Shown one piece after another: positions 8,433 to 16,899 of a stretch of DNA of 48,357 nucleotides. The stretch is taken from positions 1 through 48,357 of the forward strand of contig CAJGDO010000008.1 of assembly GCA_904502225.1 (NCBI GenBank), read 5' to 3'. Source of the DNA: an uncultured Clostridia bacterium. Lineage in GTDB: Bacteria; Bacillota; Clostridia; Christensenellales; Borkfalkiaceae. The position numbers were made by a program, and so were the translations under genes. Within the stretch, counting starts at the first letter, position 1; every line of letters starts with the position of its first letter. The notes under the pieces were generated by a model. The model had not been told where the DNA came from, did not search any database, and saw nothing but the letters and a program-made list of their open reading frames with translations.

Positions 8433-9649
8433 ACAAAATTGAACTTTTGTCGCCAGCGGGCGATATGAACAAATTAAAAACGGCATTTTATTTTGGTGCA
8501 GACGCAGTGTATATTGGCGGTAAACATTTTAGTTTAAGGGCACTTGCGGGCAACTTTACCGATGAAGAAATTGTTGAAGCGGTTGAATATGCACATAACC
8601 TAGGCAAAAAGGTTTACGTGACGGTTAATATTTTCGGTAGAAACGATGATATGGAACAAGCCGAAAAATACTTTAAGTTTTTGGAAAATGCAAAGGTTGA
8701 CGGGGCAATAGTTTCGGACACGGGCTTAATCTATCTTGCAAGAACGGTTGCACCAAACCTTTCGATAAACCTTTCAACGCAAGCCAACACGCTAAACTAT
8801 AAAACTGTGGAATTTTGGCAAAAACAAGGCTTAAAAAGGGTAATTTTGGCAAGGGAATTGTCGCTTGAAGAAATAAGTGAAATAAAACAAAAAGTTCCTG
8901 AAATGGAAATTGAAACTTTTATTCACGGTGCAATGTGCATTTCTTATAGTGGCAGATGCTTGTTATCCGATTATCGCACGGGAAGGTCAAGCAATAGGGG
9001 CGAGTGCGTGCAAGCGTGCAGATGGAATTATTCTATTAGGGAAAAAGATTCTGAATGTGGGTTTATGGACATTGAAGAAGACGAGCGTGGAACTTACATT
9101 ATGAATAGTAAGGACCTTAACCTTTTAGACTACATAGACGGTTTGGCAAAGGCTGGCGTTTGCTCGTTTAAGATTGAGGGCAGGATGAAGTCTGAATATT
9201 ATTTAGCAACAGTTGTAAACGCATATAGAAGAGCCCTTGACGCTTACTATAATCAAGGTGCTGAATATAAGAATAACCCACTTTACCAAGAAGAACTTAA
9301 AAAGACTGCACATAGAGAGTTTACCACGGCATATATCACAGGCTTTAATGATAGAACAGTGAATTATGACGATAGCCAAAGTAAAGGCACCTTTAAATTT
9401 ATGGCAAACGTTGTTAGTGGCAATCAAAATAATGATTATGCCATTATCGAGCAACGCAATAGGTTTATGGTGGGCGATGAACTTGAAGTGTTATCGCCAA
9501 CAGACAGTTTTAACAAGGTGATTAAAGTTGAAAAAATGCAAGACGAAAAGGGCGAAGAAGTTGTCGATGCAAAAATTGTTCAACAAAAAATCCGCTTATT
9601 CACAAGCGTTAAGTTGAACGAGGGCGATATTTTAAGAAAAAAAGTGTAA
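8429..9649 (+). CDS. trhP: tRNA 5-hydroxyuridine synthesis protein (peptidase U32 family)
   Basis: This 406-residue protein of the U32 family has the N-terminal ELLSPAGDMNKLKTAFYFGADAVYIGG signature. Its family Cys-rich core, IHGAMCISYSGRCLLSDYRTG then NRGECVQACRWNY near residues 165-200, is thought to bind a metal cluster. Members such as E. coli YegQ and B. subtilis YrrN/YrrO make 5-hydroxyuridine at tRNA position 34 from prephenate (TrhP). The ATGA overlap of 4 bases with trmR supports hydroxylation followed by methylation as one pathway. The old peptidase label is a family name, not a demonstrated activity here. A strong terminator follows. Confidence 0.86.
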   Translation: MNKIELLSPAGDMNKLKTAFYFGADAVYIGGKHFSLRALAGNFTDEEIVEAVEYAHNLGKKVYVTVNIFGRNDDMEQAEKYFKFLENAKVDGAIVSDTGLIYLARTVAPNLSINLSTQANTLNYKTVEFWQKQGLKRVILARELSLEEISEIKQKVPEMEIETFIHGAMCISYSGRCLLSDYRTGRSSNRGECVQACRWNYSIREKDSECGFMDIEEDERGTYIMNSKDLNLLDYIDGLAKAGVCSFKIEGRMKSEYYLATVVNAYRRALDAYYNQGAEYKNNPLYQEELKKTAHREFTTAYITGFNDRTVNYDDSQSKGTFKFMANVVSGNQNNDYAIIEQRNRFMVGDELEVLSPTDSFNKVIKVEKMQDEKGEEVVDAKIVQQKIRLFTSVKLNEGDILRKKV

Positions 9650-9664
9650 AAATAAAGAAAACAA

Positions 9665-9695
9665 AAAAGCCGACCAATTGGTCGGCTTTTAACTT
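9665..9695. terminator. Bidirectional terminator between trhP and the TetR gene
   Basis: A perfect dyad with arms AAAAGCCGACC (9665-9675) and GGTCGGCTTTT (9680-9690) is T-rich on both strands. It separates convergent genes. Confidence 0.92.
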
Positions 9696-9703
9696 TAAAT
9701 TTA

Positions 9704-10306
9704 TTAATCTTTGAATAGGTTTATCAACACGTTAATAACCATTTCACGCATAGAAAAATAATCTATGTAATCGTGCTTATCAAAAACATATTCGTGAGAA
9801 AAAGATTGTATAATGTCCATTGCAAAATGGATTTTTTCAAGCAAATTTTCCTTTTTTTGCCCAAGTGAAACAAGTTTATCGCCAATCTTCATAGTTATTG
9901 AATCTTCAAGTGCAATAAATTCGGCATTAACAGCCTCATCCGTGCTACTTAACGAGTGCAAAACCTCGTGAATTTTGGCGTGTTTTTTATGTGTTTTGAT
10001 AATTAAATCAATAATTTCTGGCATAAGAATAGAATAGTCGATAGGTGCAGAAAGTTTATCAAACATTTTATAAATAGGCTCAAAAACCTTATTTATATAA
10101 ACGTCTAAAACACAAATTAAAATATCCCTTTTATCTTGAAAATACCCATAAACAATGCCGGTTGAAACGCCAGCACGCTTTGCAATTTCAGCAGTGTTTG
10201 TGCCGTAATACCCAACCTCTGAAAACAGTTGATATCCAGCATCAATTATTCGGTTTTTCTTTTCAATAGAACGCTCTTGCCTTGGTTCTCTTTTAACGTT
10301 TTTCAT
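9704..10306 (-). CDS. TetR/AcrR-family transcriptional regulator
   Basis: The 200-residue protein has an N-terminal TetR helix-turn-helix, about residues 18-60, with the core AGYQLFSEVGYYGTNTAEIAKRAGVSTGIVYGYFQDKRDIL. The variable C-terminal ligand domain ends in a hydrophobic helix. It is divergent from feoA-feoB, and the shared intergenic region holds three copies of a GTGAAA-N4-TTTCAC dyad, so control of ferrous iron uptake is inferred. The promoter's -10 ends only 6 bases before the ATG, and no Shine-Dalgarno is present, so the transcript is probably leaderless. The ligand cannot be read from sequence. Confidence 0.9.
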   Translation of the reverse strand: MKNVKREPRQERSIEKKNRIIDAGYQLFSEVGYYGTNTAEIAKRAGVSTGIVYGYFQDKRDILICVLDVYINKVFEPIYKMFDKLSAPIDYSILMPEIIDLIIKTHKKHAKIHEVLHSLSSTDEAVNAEFIALEDSITMKIGDKLVSLGQKKENLLEKIHFAMDIIQSFSHEYVFDKHDYIDYFSMREMVINVLINLFKD

Positions 10307-10312
10307 ACCGAT

Positions 10313-10341
10313 ATTATATAATAAAAGGTAATTTGTGTCAA
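10313..10341 (-). promoter_or_regulatory. Promoter of the TetR gene (leaderless start predicted)
   Basis: On the minus strand consensus -35 TTGACA (10336-10341) and -10 TATAAT (10313-10318) are 17 bp apart. The expected start point, 6-7 bases downstream, falls on the ATG at 10306. Confidence 0.75.
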
Positions 10342-10355
10342 GTGAATTACTAAAT

Positions 10356-10371
10356 GTGAAAAAAATTTCAT
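10356..10371. promoter_or_regulatory. Operator copy 1 in the TetR-feo divergon
   Basis: GTGAAA-N4-TTTCAT, an almost perfect dyad, lies just upstream of the TetR gene's -35. Confidence 0.55.
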
Positions 10372-10385
10372 AATTTGTTAAAAAA

Positions 10386-10401
10386 TTGAAAAAAGTTTCA
10401 C
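10386..10401. promoter_or_regulatory. Operator copy 2 in the TetR-feo divergon
   Basis: TTGAAA-N4-TTTCAC has the same arm length and spacing as the other two copies. It starts 30 bp after copy 1 and lies just upstream of the feo -35. Confidence 0.55.
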
Positions 10402-10409
10402 ATTTTCGT

Positions 10410-10437
10410 TTGACAAGTTTGATAAAAAAATGATAAT
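10410..10437 (+). promoter_or_regulatory. Promoter of feoA-feoB
   Basis: -35 TTGACA (10410-10415) and -10 GATAAT (10432-10437) are separated by 16 bp. Dyad copies 2 and 3 flank it. Confidence 0.65.
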
Positions 10438-10454
10438 ATTATTTTGATAAAAAA

Positions 10455-10470
10455 GTGAAACATATTTCAC
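10455..10470. promoter_or_regulatory. Operator copy 3, downstream of the feo start point
   Basis: GTGAAA-CATA-TTTCAC is a perfect dyad about 10 bases past the predicted feo transcription start, a position where a bound repressor would block elongation. Confidence 0.65.
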
Positions 10471-10504
10471 ATTTGTTGTAGCAGGAAATAGGGAGCATAA
10501 AAAT

Positions 10505-10735
10505 ATGAAAAAATTAAGCGAATTTTCTATAGGCGAAAAAGGAATTGTAAAAAGAATTGAAGGTGAAACTCGCATTAGAAGAAGGCTTTTAGATATGGGC
10601 GTCACACCGGGGGCGGAAATATTTTTAAGAAAGAAAGCACCTTTTGGTGACCCTATTGAAATTACCATTAGGGGATATGAATTGACCATAAGAAACACAG
10701 AGGCAGAATGTGTTGAAATGGAGGTTATTAAGTAA
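10505..10735 (+). CDS. feoA: Ferrous iron transport protein A
   Basis: This 76-residue SH3-like protein acts on the cytosolic side with FeoB in Fe(II) uptake. The family pattern is clear: an N-terminal LSEFSIGEKGIVKRI strand, then RRRLLDMGVTPGAEI, and a closing strand. AGGGAG lies upstream of the ATG. The stop shares one base with the feoB start codon, so the two are translationally coupled. Confidence 0.93.
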   Translation: MKKLSEFSIGEKGIVKRIEGETRIRRRLLDMGVTPGAEIFLRKKAPFGDPIEITIRGYELTIRNTEAECVEMEVIK

Positions 10736-13077
10736 TGAAAAGGTTTGCGTTAGCAGGCAACCCAAACTGTGGCAAAACCACGCTTTTTAACGTCTTAACC
10801 GGCTCAACAGCACACGTTGGCAATTGGCCGGGCGTGACGGTTGATAAAAGAGAGGGCAAATATAAAAAAAGTGCAGAGCCTGTAAGTATTGTGGACTTGC
10901 CGGGCATATATTCACTTTCTCCATACACGCCAGAAGAAGTTGTTTCAAGAAATTACATAATTGATGAAAAACCAGACTGCGTTATAAACATAGTTGACGT
11001 GACCAATTTGGAAAGAAACCTATACTTAACCACGCAAATTATGGAAATAGACGTGCCAATGGTAATCGCCTTAAATATGACCGATATGCTTGAAAAACAA
11101 GGCGATAAAATAGACGAAAAGGAACTTGAAAACAGGCTTGGAATACCTGTTATAAAAATTTCAGCATTAAAAGAAACGGGGCTAACCGAGTTGATGGATA
11201 GGGCGATAAAAGTTTCAAACTATCAAAGGAAAGGTTATTCTGTATTAGAGGGCAGTGAAATTGCCCACTTGATTGGGGACGTTAGGATTGCTCTTTCGGG
11301 GCAAAACGTTGAAAATCCGCTTTTCCACGCAATCAAACTCGTGGAAAATGACGAGATTGAAGTTAAAATGCACGCCCAAACGGTTAAAATGGTTGAAGAG
11401 TTTAAGGCGACCTTTAATAACGAACTTTTTGGCACGGATTTTGAAGCACTTATAGCAGACGCAAGATATAAATTTATTTCAAAAAATTATTCGCCACTAT
11501 TGATTAGAAGGCAAAAGGGAATTAGAACTACAAAGTCGGATAATATCGACAGAGTTTTGACAAATAAGTGGGTGGGAATACCAATATTTTTGCTAATTTT
11601 ATTCTCAATTTTCCACTTGACTTTCTCGCAAAACTTTTTATACTTGGGCGGGTTAATAAATGATAATTGGGTGTCCTTATCAGGCACGGCGTTTGAAGGG
11701 CTTTTCGGCTCGGGCGAAGGTTTATCATCACCAGGCGTTTTGCTATTTAATTTAATGGATATAAGCGTTTCGTATTTGTTTGGTTTAATAGGCAATGGCA
11801 TTGAAAGTTTAACTTCAACCCCTTGGGTGATTGGACTATTTAACGACGGAATATTAAGCGGGCTTTCTGCCGTGTTATCTTTTGTTCCACAAATCGTATT
11901 TTTGCTTTTGCTTTTAAGCATTTTAGAAGATACGGGATATATGGCACGTGTTGCCTTTATATTGGACAGAATTTTTAGAAAATTTGGCGTTTCAGGCAGG
12001 GCTTTTATCCCTATGGTAATGGGGTTCGGCTGTTCAGTTCCTGCAATCGTGAACACGAGAACGCTTGCCGACGAACAAGAAAGAACGTTGACCATTAGAA
12101 CGATTCCATTTTTCACTTGCGGTGCAAAAATGCCAATTCTTGCAGCCGTTTCTGGTGCAATAGTTTTGGCTTTTAATATTGGCAATGCTGAAATTATAAC
12201 TTATTCAATGTTCGTTTTGGGTATGGTGGTTGCAGTGTTATCAATTTTGGTAATGCGTGGCACAACCCAAAGGGGCAATATAGCACCGTTTATTATGGAA
12301 CTCCCTGAATATCACTTGCCAAGTTTTAAGGTTTTAATGGTGCATTTGTGGGATAAGATAAAGCACTATATTGAAAAAGTTTTCACAATAATATTGGCAT
12401 CGACAATCGTAATTTGGTTTTTATCAAACTTTGGTTGGGATTGGAAAATGGTTGATTCGATAACCGACTCGATATTAGCATCAATTGGAAGATTTATTCA
12501 GCCTTTATTCACACCACTTGGCTTTGGAAGTCAACTTGGCTTGTTCGGTTGGGTTTTTGCAGTTGCCGCAATTTTAGGGCTTATTGCAAAAGAAAACGTT
12601 GTTGCAGGCTTTTTAACACTTTCAGCAGTTGTTTTGGCAACCTTTAAGTTAGACCCTAGCGGACTTGTCAACAGTGGCATTTTGTCCCCTGAAATCATCG
12701 CTCAACTTGAAACACTTATTGCAAGTGGCGAGTTTGGGCAAGAAGGTTATGAAGTGGTTGCAATGATAGCCGCAACGGGTATAGAATGGCCGGGGCTAAT
12801 ATCGTTTATAGTGTTTAATATGACAACTATTCCTTGCCTTGCATCAGTTGGTGCAGCAAGGGGTGAACTTGGAAAAGGTAAACTAAAATTAACCGTTTTA
12901 TTCTGGATAACAACCTCGTTTATTTCATCTGCTATAACGTATGTGTTCTGCACAATGTTTAACGAATGGTCTTTGTGGTCGATTTTAGCAAGCGTTAGCA
13001 TAATTTTATCAATAATTATTTTTATAATTGTAATCAGAACACTTAACAAAAAGCGTCCACTAAACAAAAAGGTATAA
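10735..13077 (+). CDS. feoB: Ferrous iron transporter, GTPase-coupled membrane protein
   Basis: The 780-residue FeoB has an N-terminal G domain: G1 GNPNCGKT at residues 8-15, G3 DLPG at 54-57, G4 NMTD near 118. A helical GDI-like region follows. The membrane part begins near residue 280 and contains the two Gate regions, with GFGCSVPAIVNTRTL and FFTCGAKMPILAA Cys motifs typical of the iron path. It moves Fe(II) into the cell under anaerobic conditions. GGAGG sits inside the end of feoA. The small Cys-rich gene follows by 1 base, completing a feoA-feoB-accessory operon. Confidence 0.96.
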   Translation: MKRFALAGNPNCGKTTLFNVLTGSTAHVGNWPGVTVDKREGKYKKSAEPVSIVDLPGIYSLSPYTPEEVVSRNYIIDEKPDCVINIVDVTNLERNLYLTTQIMEIDVPMVIALNMTDMLEKQGDKIDEKELENRLGIPVIKISALKETGLTELMDRAIKVSNYQRKGYSVLEGSEIAHLIGDVRIALSGQNVENPLFHAIKLVENDEIEVKMHAQTVKMVEEFKATFNNELFGTDFEALIADARYKFISKNYSPLLIRRQKGIRTTKSDNIDRVLTNKWVGIPIFLLILFSIFHLTFSQNFLYLGGLINDNWVSLSGTAFEGLFGSGEGLSSPGVLLFNLMDISVSYLFGLIGNGIESLTSTPWVIGLFNDGILSGLSAVLSFVPQIVFLLLLLSILEDTGYMARVAFILDRIFRKFGVSGRAFIPMVMGFGCSVPAIVNTRTLADEQERTLTIRTIPFFTCGAKMPILAAVSGAIVLAFNIGNAEIITYSMFVLGMVVAVLSILVMRGTTQRGNIAPFIMELPEYHLPSFKVLMVHLWDKIKHYIEKVFTIILASTIVIWFLSNFGWDWKMVDSITDSILASIGRFIQPLFTPLGFGSQLGLFGWVFAVAAILGLIAKENVVAGFLTLSAVVLATFKLDPSGLVNSGILSPEIIAQLETLIASGEFGQEGYEVVAMIAATGIEWPGLISFIVFNMTTIPCLASVGAARGELGKGKLKLTVLFWITTSFISSAITYVFCTMFNEWSLWSILASVSIILSIIIFIIVIRTLNKKRPLNKKV

Positions 13078-13078
13078 T

Positions 13079-13246
13079 ATGAATTGGTTTGACGTTTTAA
13101 TTATAATATTTTGCATAGCCATTGTGGTCTTTGCAATAATAAAAGCCGTTATAGACAAAAAAAACGGCAAAACTTCTTGTGGGTGCAACTGTGCTAACTG
13201 CAAAAATAACGCTTGCAAATCAAAATTAACAAATAAAAAACAATAA
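13079..13246 (+). CDS. FeoB-associated Cys-rich membrane protein
   Basis: A 55-residue protein with one hydrophobic N-terminal segment (about residues 5-22) and a Cys cluster CGCNCANC followed by C at residue 46. This is the pattern of the small FeoB-associated Cys-rich family found directly after feoB in many Firmicutes. It starts 1 base after the feoB stop, with AAGG in the end of feoB as ribosome site. The Cys residues may bind iron or an Fe-S cluster; the role (FeoC-like helper) is inferred from position. Confidence 0.85.
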   Translation: MNWFDVLIIIFCIAIVVFAIIKAVIDKKNGKTSCGCNCANCKNNACKSKLTNKKQ

Positions 13247-13276
13247 AAAACTTTTTACTAACCGATATAAAAACGC

Positions 13277-13305
13277 TTGAAAATTAAGCCAAAATGTGCT
13301 AATAT
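13277..13305 (+). promoter_or_regulatory. Promoter of tRNA-Val
   Basis: -35 TTGAAA (13277-13282) and -10 TAATAT (13300-13305) are separated by 17 bp, ending 12 bases before the tRNA. Confidence 0.65.
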
Positions 13306-13317
13306 ATTTAGGCGAAA

Positions 13318-13394
<77 letters not shown>

Positions 13395-13398
13395 TTAA

Positions 13399-13428
13399 CC
13401 CTATACCAAACGGTATGGGGTTTTTATT
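13399..13428 (+). terminator. Terminator after tRNA-Val
   Basis: A 9-bp stem with one G-T pair (13399-13407 with 13412-13420), loop AAAC, is followed by TTTTT. It lies next to the end of the convergent spoIIE. Confidence 0.85.
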
Positions 13429-13435
13429 ATTTATT

Positions 13436-15718
13436 TTATAATTTTTGTCTTTTGAAAACTCTAACGGCAAGTGCGGTCATATCGTCTTTAACTTGGTTTT
13501 GGTTAAGTTCAACAGCCTTATTTAGTATTTGCTCTGCAAGGGTTTGCGGGTTTTTTGCAGGTAAACTTCTTAAAAAATCGATTATTGCACCCGAGTTATT
13601 AAAGGCATCACTAATCCCGTCAGTTAAAAGCACCACCATATCGCCATCGTTTAATTGCGTTGTGGCAATTGAAGGCTTAAGCCCGTCAATTATGCCGAGT
13701 GGTAGGGAAGAACCCTCAACTATTCTAATACCGTTTTCATTAACGATAAACCCGTATGGTGCACCATACTTAATAAAATCGGCAGAACATTTTTTTAAGT
13801 CAATAACAGAAATGTCAAGGGCGGTAAAAAAGTCCTCGGTATTAATTGATAAAAGTTGGTTTACCGTGTCCAAAATCAATTGGTCGTTTAAGCCAGCCTT
13901 GTAAAAACTTTCTATTAAAGATAAAGAGGTGGAAGACACGTTTTCAGCATCAAGCCCACTGCCCATTCCGTCGGATAATGCAAGCAAAACCTTGTCTGAA
14001 GAAATTTTAGCCATAGCGTAAGTGTCGCCACTTTTAGTCGAGCCGTCCTTAACGGCTTTTGCAATCCCAAAAACAGCCTCATATTCATTTGACTTTTTAA
14101 GCGAAATGTAAGTTTTTTGTTGGTTGACTTGCGACCTATTTTCTATTTCCATTTGGGTGTTAAGCGTTTTGCTAACCACGTTTACTAATTCGACAAGTGA
14201 AAACTCTTCCATACAAATAATTATGCTTGCGTTAAGTCTATCTTCTTCCCCGTAAAGCAAAAGTTCAGTGACAAAAAAGCCAGCCTTAAAAAGATTTTCA
14301 TAAAGCGTTTTTTCAAGTTTGTTGTGGAATTTTAATAACTGCCCTGATTCTAGGGCAAGTGAACGCAAAACTTCAGAAATACCAAACGCTTCTTTGGCAA
14401 TCAAATCTCTGCCTATTTCAAGATTGGCATTTTCAATCAATCTTGCTCTATAATCGGCAAGCAACTTGTTGATTGCAAATAAAATATTGTTAGGGTGAAC
14501 ACAAGTCTTGCTTAACTCTGTTGGCAAGTCAATTAAAGAAAGTTTGCCTTTGGCAAAACCAATATCAATCAATTTTGTTATAGAAAGATTGATTGCACGT
14601 TCGTTTTTCTTGCACTTATCAAAATTATCGCAAGAACGACAAACACAGGTTGCAATTTCCTTTTCAATAATAGTTTTTGTTGATTGTTCGCAAAGATTGT
14701 GTTTTTTAAATAACTTAAAAGAGTTTGCCATTTCGGCAAAAACGTTTGAAACGTCAAACAACTTGTTGGATAAAACAATTCGGTTTCTGTTAATGGTTTG
14801 CCTAACCAACTGTTTTTCCCTAAAAGAAGTTATTTTATCCTTAAAACTTTTTAAGAAAGTGGTAGGGCAAACACAAAAGGCAAGCGAGCCGAATAAAATG
14901 CAAACAAAATGCGTTGTTGTATAACTTGGATAAATGGAAAAAACCACTTGTAAAGCGTAATCACACGCCAAAACCGCAAGGGCGGAAAGGTGGCGAGAAG
15001 TGGCTAAAAGGCTTTGTGAAAACACGCCGTAAAGAATAAAGATTGAAACGTAATTTAGGTTGTTATAATAAACCGAAAGTGTCAAGCCGAAAACGGCGGA
15101 AACCACTGTTGAAAGTCCTGATGGAAAAATAAAACAACATAGCAAAATTATAAAAACGCTAACGCCCTTAAAAATAAAGGGCGAAAGCAAGTTGCAAACG
15201 CCAAGCCCCAAAATTCCCGCCATAATAAAAATGGAAAAATAATCTTCAAAATCAAGTTTAAATCTAAAGCCTTTTTCCTTTATAGATTTCCCAGCGATTA
15301 TTGCTAAAAAGCAAATAAAGGTTGATAATACACTTGTTAAAATTCTTTTTTCAAGCAAAATGTTTTGGCTTGAACTTCCTATAAAAACAAACCCAAGCAT
15401 CCCCACAAAATTAAACAAGGTAAACTCAAAATATGATTTAACGCAAAACTTTCTATAAATAAAGGCGATAGGCACTAACACTAAAACAAAAATAGCGTTT
15501 GCCCCCAAAAGCCCCACGTCGCCAAGTAGTACAAACGATGCTAAAAAACATAACGGCGTTATTATAAGTGAACTTTTAAGCAAAATCGCAGTTGTAAAAA
15601 TTGCCGATGAATATGGCAAAATCTGAACTTCAATGCAGTTAAAAAACATAAAAACAACTGTTAAGAAAAAGTATCTTAAAACTAAAACGTAATCCAAGTT
15701 TTTTCGTAAAAAATTCAC
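13436..15718 (-). CDS. spoIIE: Stage II sporulation protein E (PP2C phosphatase)
   Basis: The 760-residue protein has about ten membrane segments in residues 1-300, a middle region with a Cys-rich patch (CVCRSCDNFDKCKK near 365), and a C-terminal PP2C-type phosphatase domain from about residue 540 with LSDGMGSG and the acidic TDGISDAF motif. SpoIIE dephosphorylates SpoIIAA to release sigma-F in the forespore and helps in polar septation. Length is slightly below the B. subtilis 827. The GTG start is supported by AAGGAG 10 bases upstream. It indicates that the organism sporulates or descends from spore formers. Confidence 0.95.
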   Translation of the reverse strand: MNFLRKNLDYVLVLRYFFLTVVFMFFNCIEVQILPYSSAIFTTAILLKSSLIITPLCFLASFVLLGDVGLLGANAIFVLVLVPIAFIYRKFCVKSYFEFTLFNFVGMLGFVFIGSSSQNILLEKRILTSVLSTFICFLAIIAGKSIKEKGFRFKLDFEDYFSIFIMAGILGLGVCNLLSPFIFKGVSVFIILLCCFIFPSGLSTVVSAVFGLTLSVYYNNLNYVSIFILYGVFSQSLLATSRHLSALAVLACDYALQVVFSIYPSYTTTHFVCILFGSLAFCVCPTTFLKSFKDKITSFREKQLVRQTINRNRIVLSNKLFDVSNVFAEMANSFKLFKKHNLCEQSTKTIIEKEIATCVCRSCDNFDKCKKNERAINLSITKLIDIGFAKGKLSLIDLPTELSKTCVHPNNILFAINKLLADYRARLIENANLEIGRDLIAKEAFGISEVLRSLALESGQLLKFHNKLEKTLYENLFKAGFFVTELLLYGEEDRLNASIIICMEEFSLVELVNVVSKTLNTQMEIENRSQVNQQKTYISLKKSNEYEAVFGIAKAVKDGSTKSGDTYAMAKISSDKVLLALSDGMGSGLDAENVSSTSLSLIESFYKAGLNDQLILDTVNQLLSINTEDFFTALDISVIDLKKCSADFIKYGAPYGFIVNENGIRIVEGSSLPLGIIDGLKPSIATTQLNDGDMVVLLTDGISDAFNNSGAIIDFLRSLPAKNPQTLAEQILNKAVELNQNQVKDDMTALAVRVFKRQKL

Positions 15719-15839
15719 TATAAATTTTCTCCTTAATATTGACTAAAATGCAAAATCATTATATAATAAAAAGGAAAATAAAAATTGTAATATTTGGTCG
15801 TAAAATGACTTAATAAACAGTTAAATTATTCTTATAACG

Positions 15840-15862
15840 CTTATAAAAAATACTTTTATAAG
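15840..15862. promoter_or_regulatory. Palindrome upstream of the ddh promoter
   Basis: A perfect dyad has 9-base arms, CTTATAAAA (15840-15848) and TTTTATAAG (15854-15862), with a 5-base spacer. An extra half-site CTTATAA lies at 15831. It ends 5 bases before the ddh -35, a plausible operator of an unknown regulator. Confidence 0.45.
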
Positions 15863-15867
15863 AAAAG

Positions 15868-15897
15868 TTTACAAACAAGTTTAAAACATAGTAAAAT
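15868..15897 (+). promoter_or_regulatory. Promoter of ddh
   Basis: -35 TTTACA (15868-15873) and -10 TAAAAT (15892-15897) are separated by 18 bp. Confidence 0.6.
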
Positions 15898-15921
15898 ATA
15901 ATAAAAAAACAAGGTGATAAT

Positions 15922-16896
15922 ATGATTAAAGTTGGTATTGTTGGTTATGGAAATTTAGGCAAGGGCGTTTGCTATGCTGTTGAAAAAGCAAACGACTTGG
16001 AGTGTGTTGGTATTTTTACAAGAAGAGCCCCAGAAAAATTAACTCCTGTGGTAAACTTTCCTGTATATTCAATTAACGATTTAGAAAAGTTCAAAGGTCA
16101 AATTGACGTGTTGTTGTTGTGTGGCGGAAGTGCAACAGACTTGCCAGAAACAACTGCAAACATGTTAAAAGACTTTAACACGGTGGACTCTTTTGACACG
16201 CACGCAAAAATTCCAGAATATTTTGCAAAACTTGATAAGGTTGCAAAAGAAAACGGCACCCTTTCAGCAATCAGCATCGGTTGGGACCCAGGTTTGTTTT
16301 CTATAATGAGAATGCTTTTAGGGGCAGTTTTGCCAAACGGAAATGATTACACTTTTTGGGGCAAAGGCGTTTCACAAGGCCATAGCGATGCTTTAAGAAG
16401 AATAGAAGGCGTTAAAAATGCTATTCAATACACAATTCCAAAAGAACAAGCGTTAGATGCTGTTAGAAGTGGTGTAAACCCTGAACTTACCACTCGTGAA
16501 AAGCATTTAAGAGAGTGCTTTGTTGCTGTTTGCGATGGTGCAGATAAAGAAAAGATAGAAAACCAAATTAAAACTATGCCAAACTACTTTGCAGATTACG
16601 ACACAATAGTAAACTTTGTTTCGGAAGATGAAGTTAATGAAATGCAAAAGAAACTTTCGCACGGTGGCTTTGTTTTCCGTTCGGGAAACACCACAAAAGA
16701 CAATTCGCATTTGGTTGAATTCTCGCTTAAACTTGATTCAAACCCAGAGTTTACGGGCAGTGTTTTAACAGCATACGGAAGGGCTGTTGCAAAACTAGCA
16801 AAAGAAGGCAAAACAGGTTGCTTAACAGTGTTTGATATTCCGTTAAGTTATCTTTCACCAAATCCAAACGAATTTTTAAGAGAAAAATTGTTATAA
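15922..16896 (+). CDS. ddh: meso-Diaminopimelate D-dehydrogenase
   Basis: The 324-residue enzyme reductively aminates tetrahydrodipicolinate to meso-diaminopimelate in one NADPH step, for peptidoglycan and lysine. It has the N-terminal Rossmann motif VGIVGYGNLGKGV, the substrate-region sequences SIGWDPGLFSIMR and WGKGVSQGHSDALRRIEGVKNA, and the family's usual length of about 325. AAGGTG is the ribosome site. The dehydrogenase route is an alternative to the acyl pathways. Its presence in single copy with its own promoter and a nearby palindrome suggests specific control. Confidence 0.95.
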   Translation: MIKVGIVGYGNLGKGVCYAVEKANDLECVGIFTRRAPEKLTPVVNFPVYSINDLEKFKGQIDVLLLCGGSATDLPETTANMLKDFNTVDSFDTHAKIPEYFAKLDKVAKENGTLSAISIGWDPGLFSIMRMLLGAVLPNGNDYTFWGKGVSQGHSDALRRIEGVKNAIQYTIPKEQALDAVRSGVNPELTTREKHLRECFVAVCDGADKEKIENQIKTMPNYFADYDTIVNFVSEDEVNEMQKKLSHGGFVFRSGNTTKDNSHLVEFSLKLDSNPEFTGSVLTAYGRAVAKLAKEGKTGCLTVFDIPLSYLSPNPNEFLREKLL

Positions 16897-16899
16897 AAT

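Noticed and set aside
10342..10504. Fur box at the feo promoter
   Set aside because: No GATAATGATWATCATTATC-like 19-mer is seen; the repeats present have a different core.
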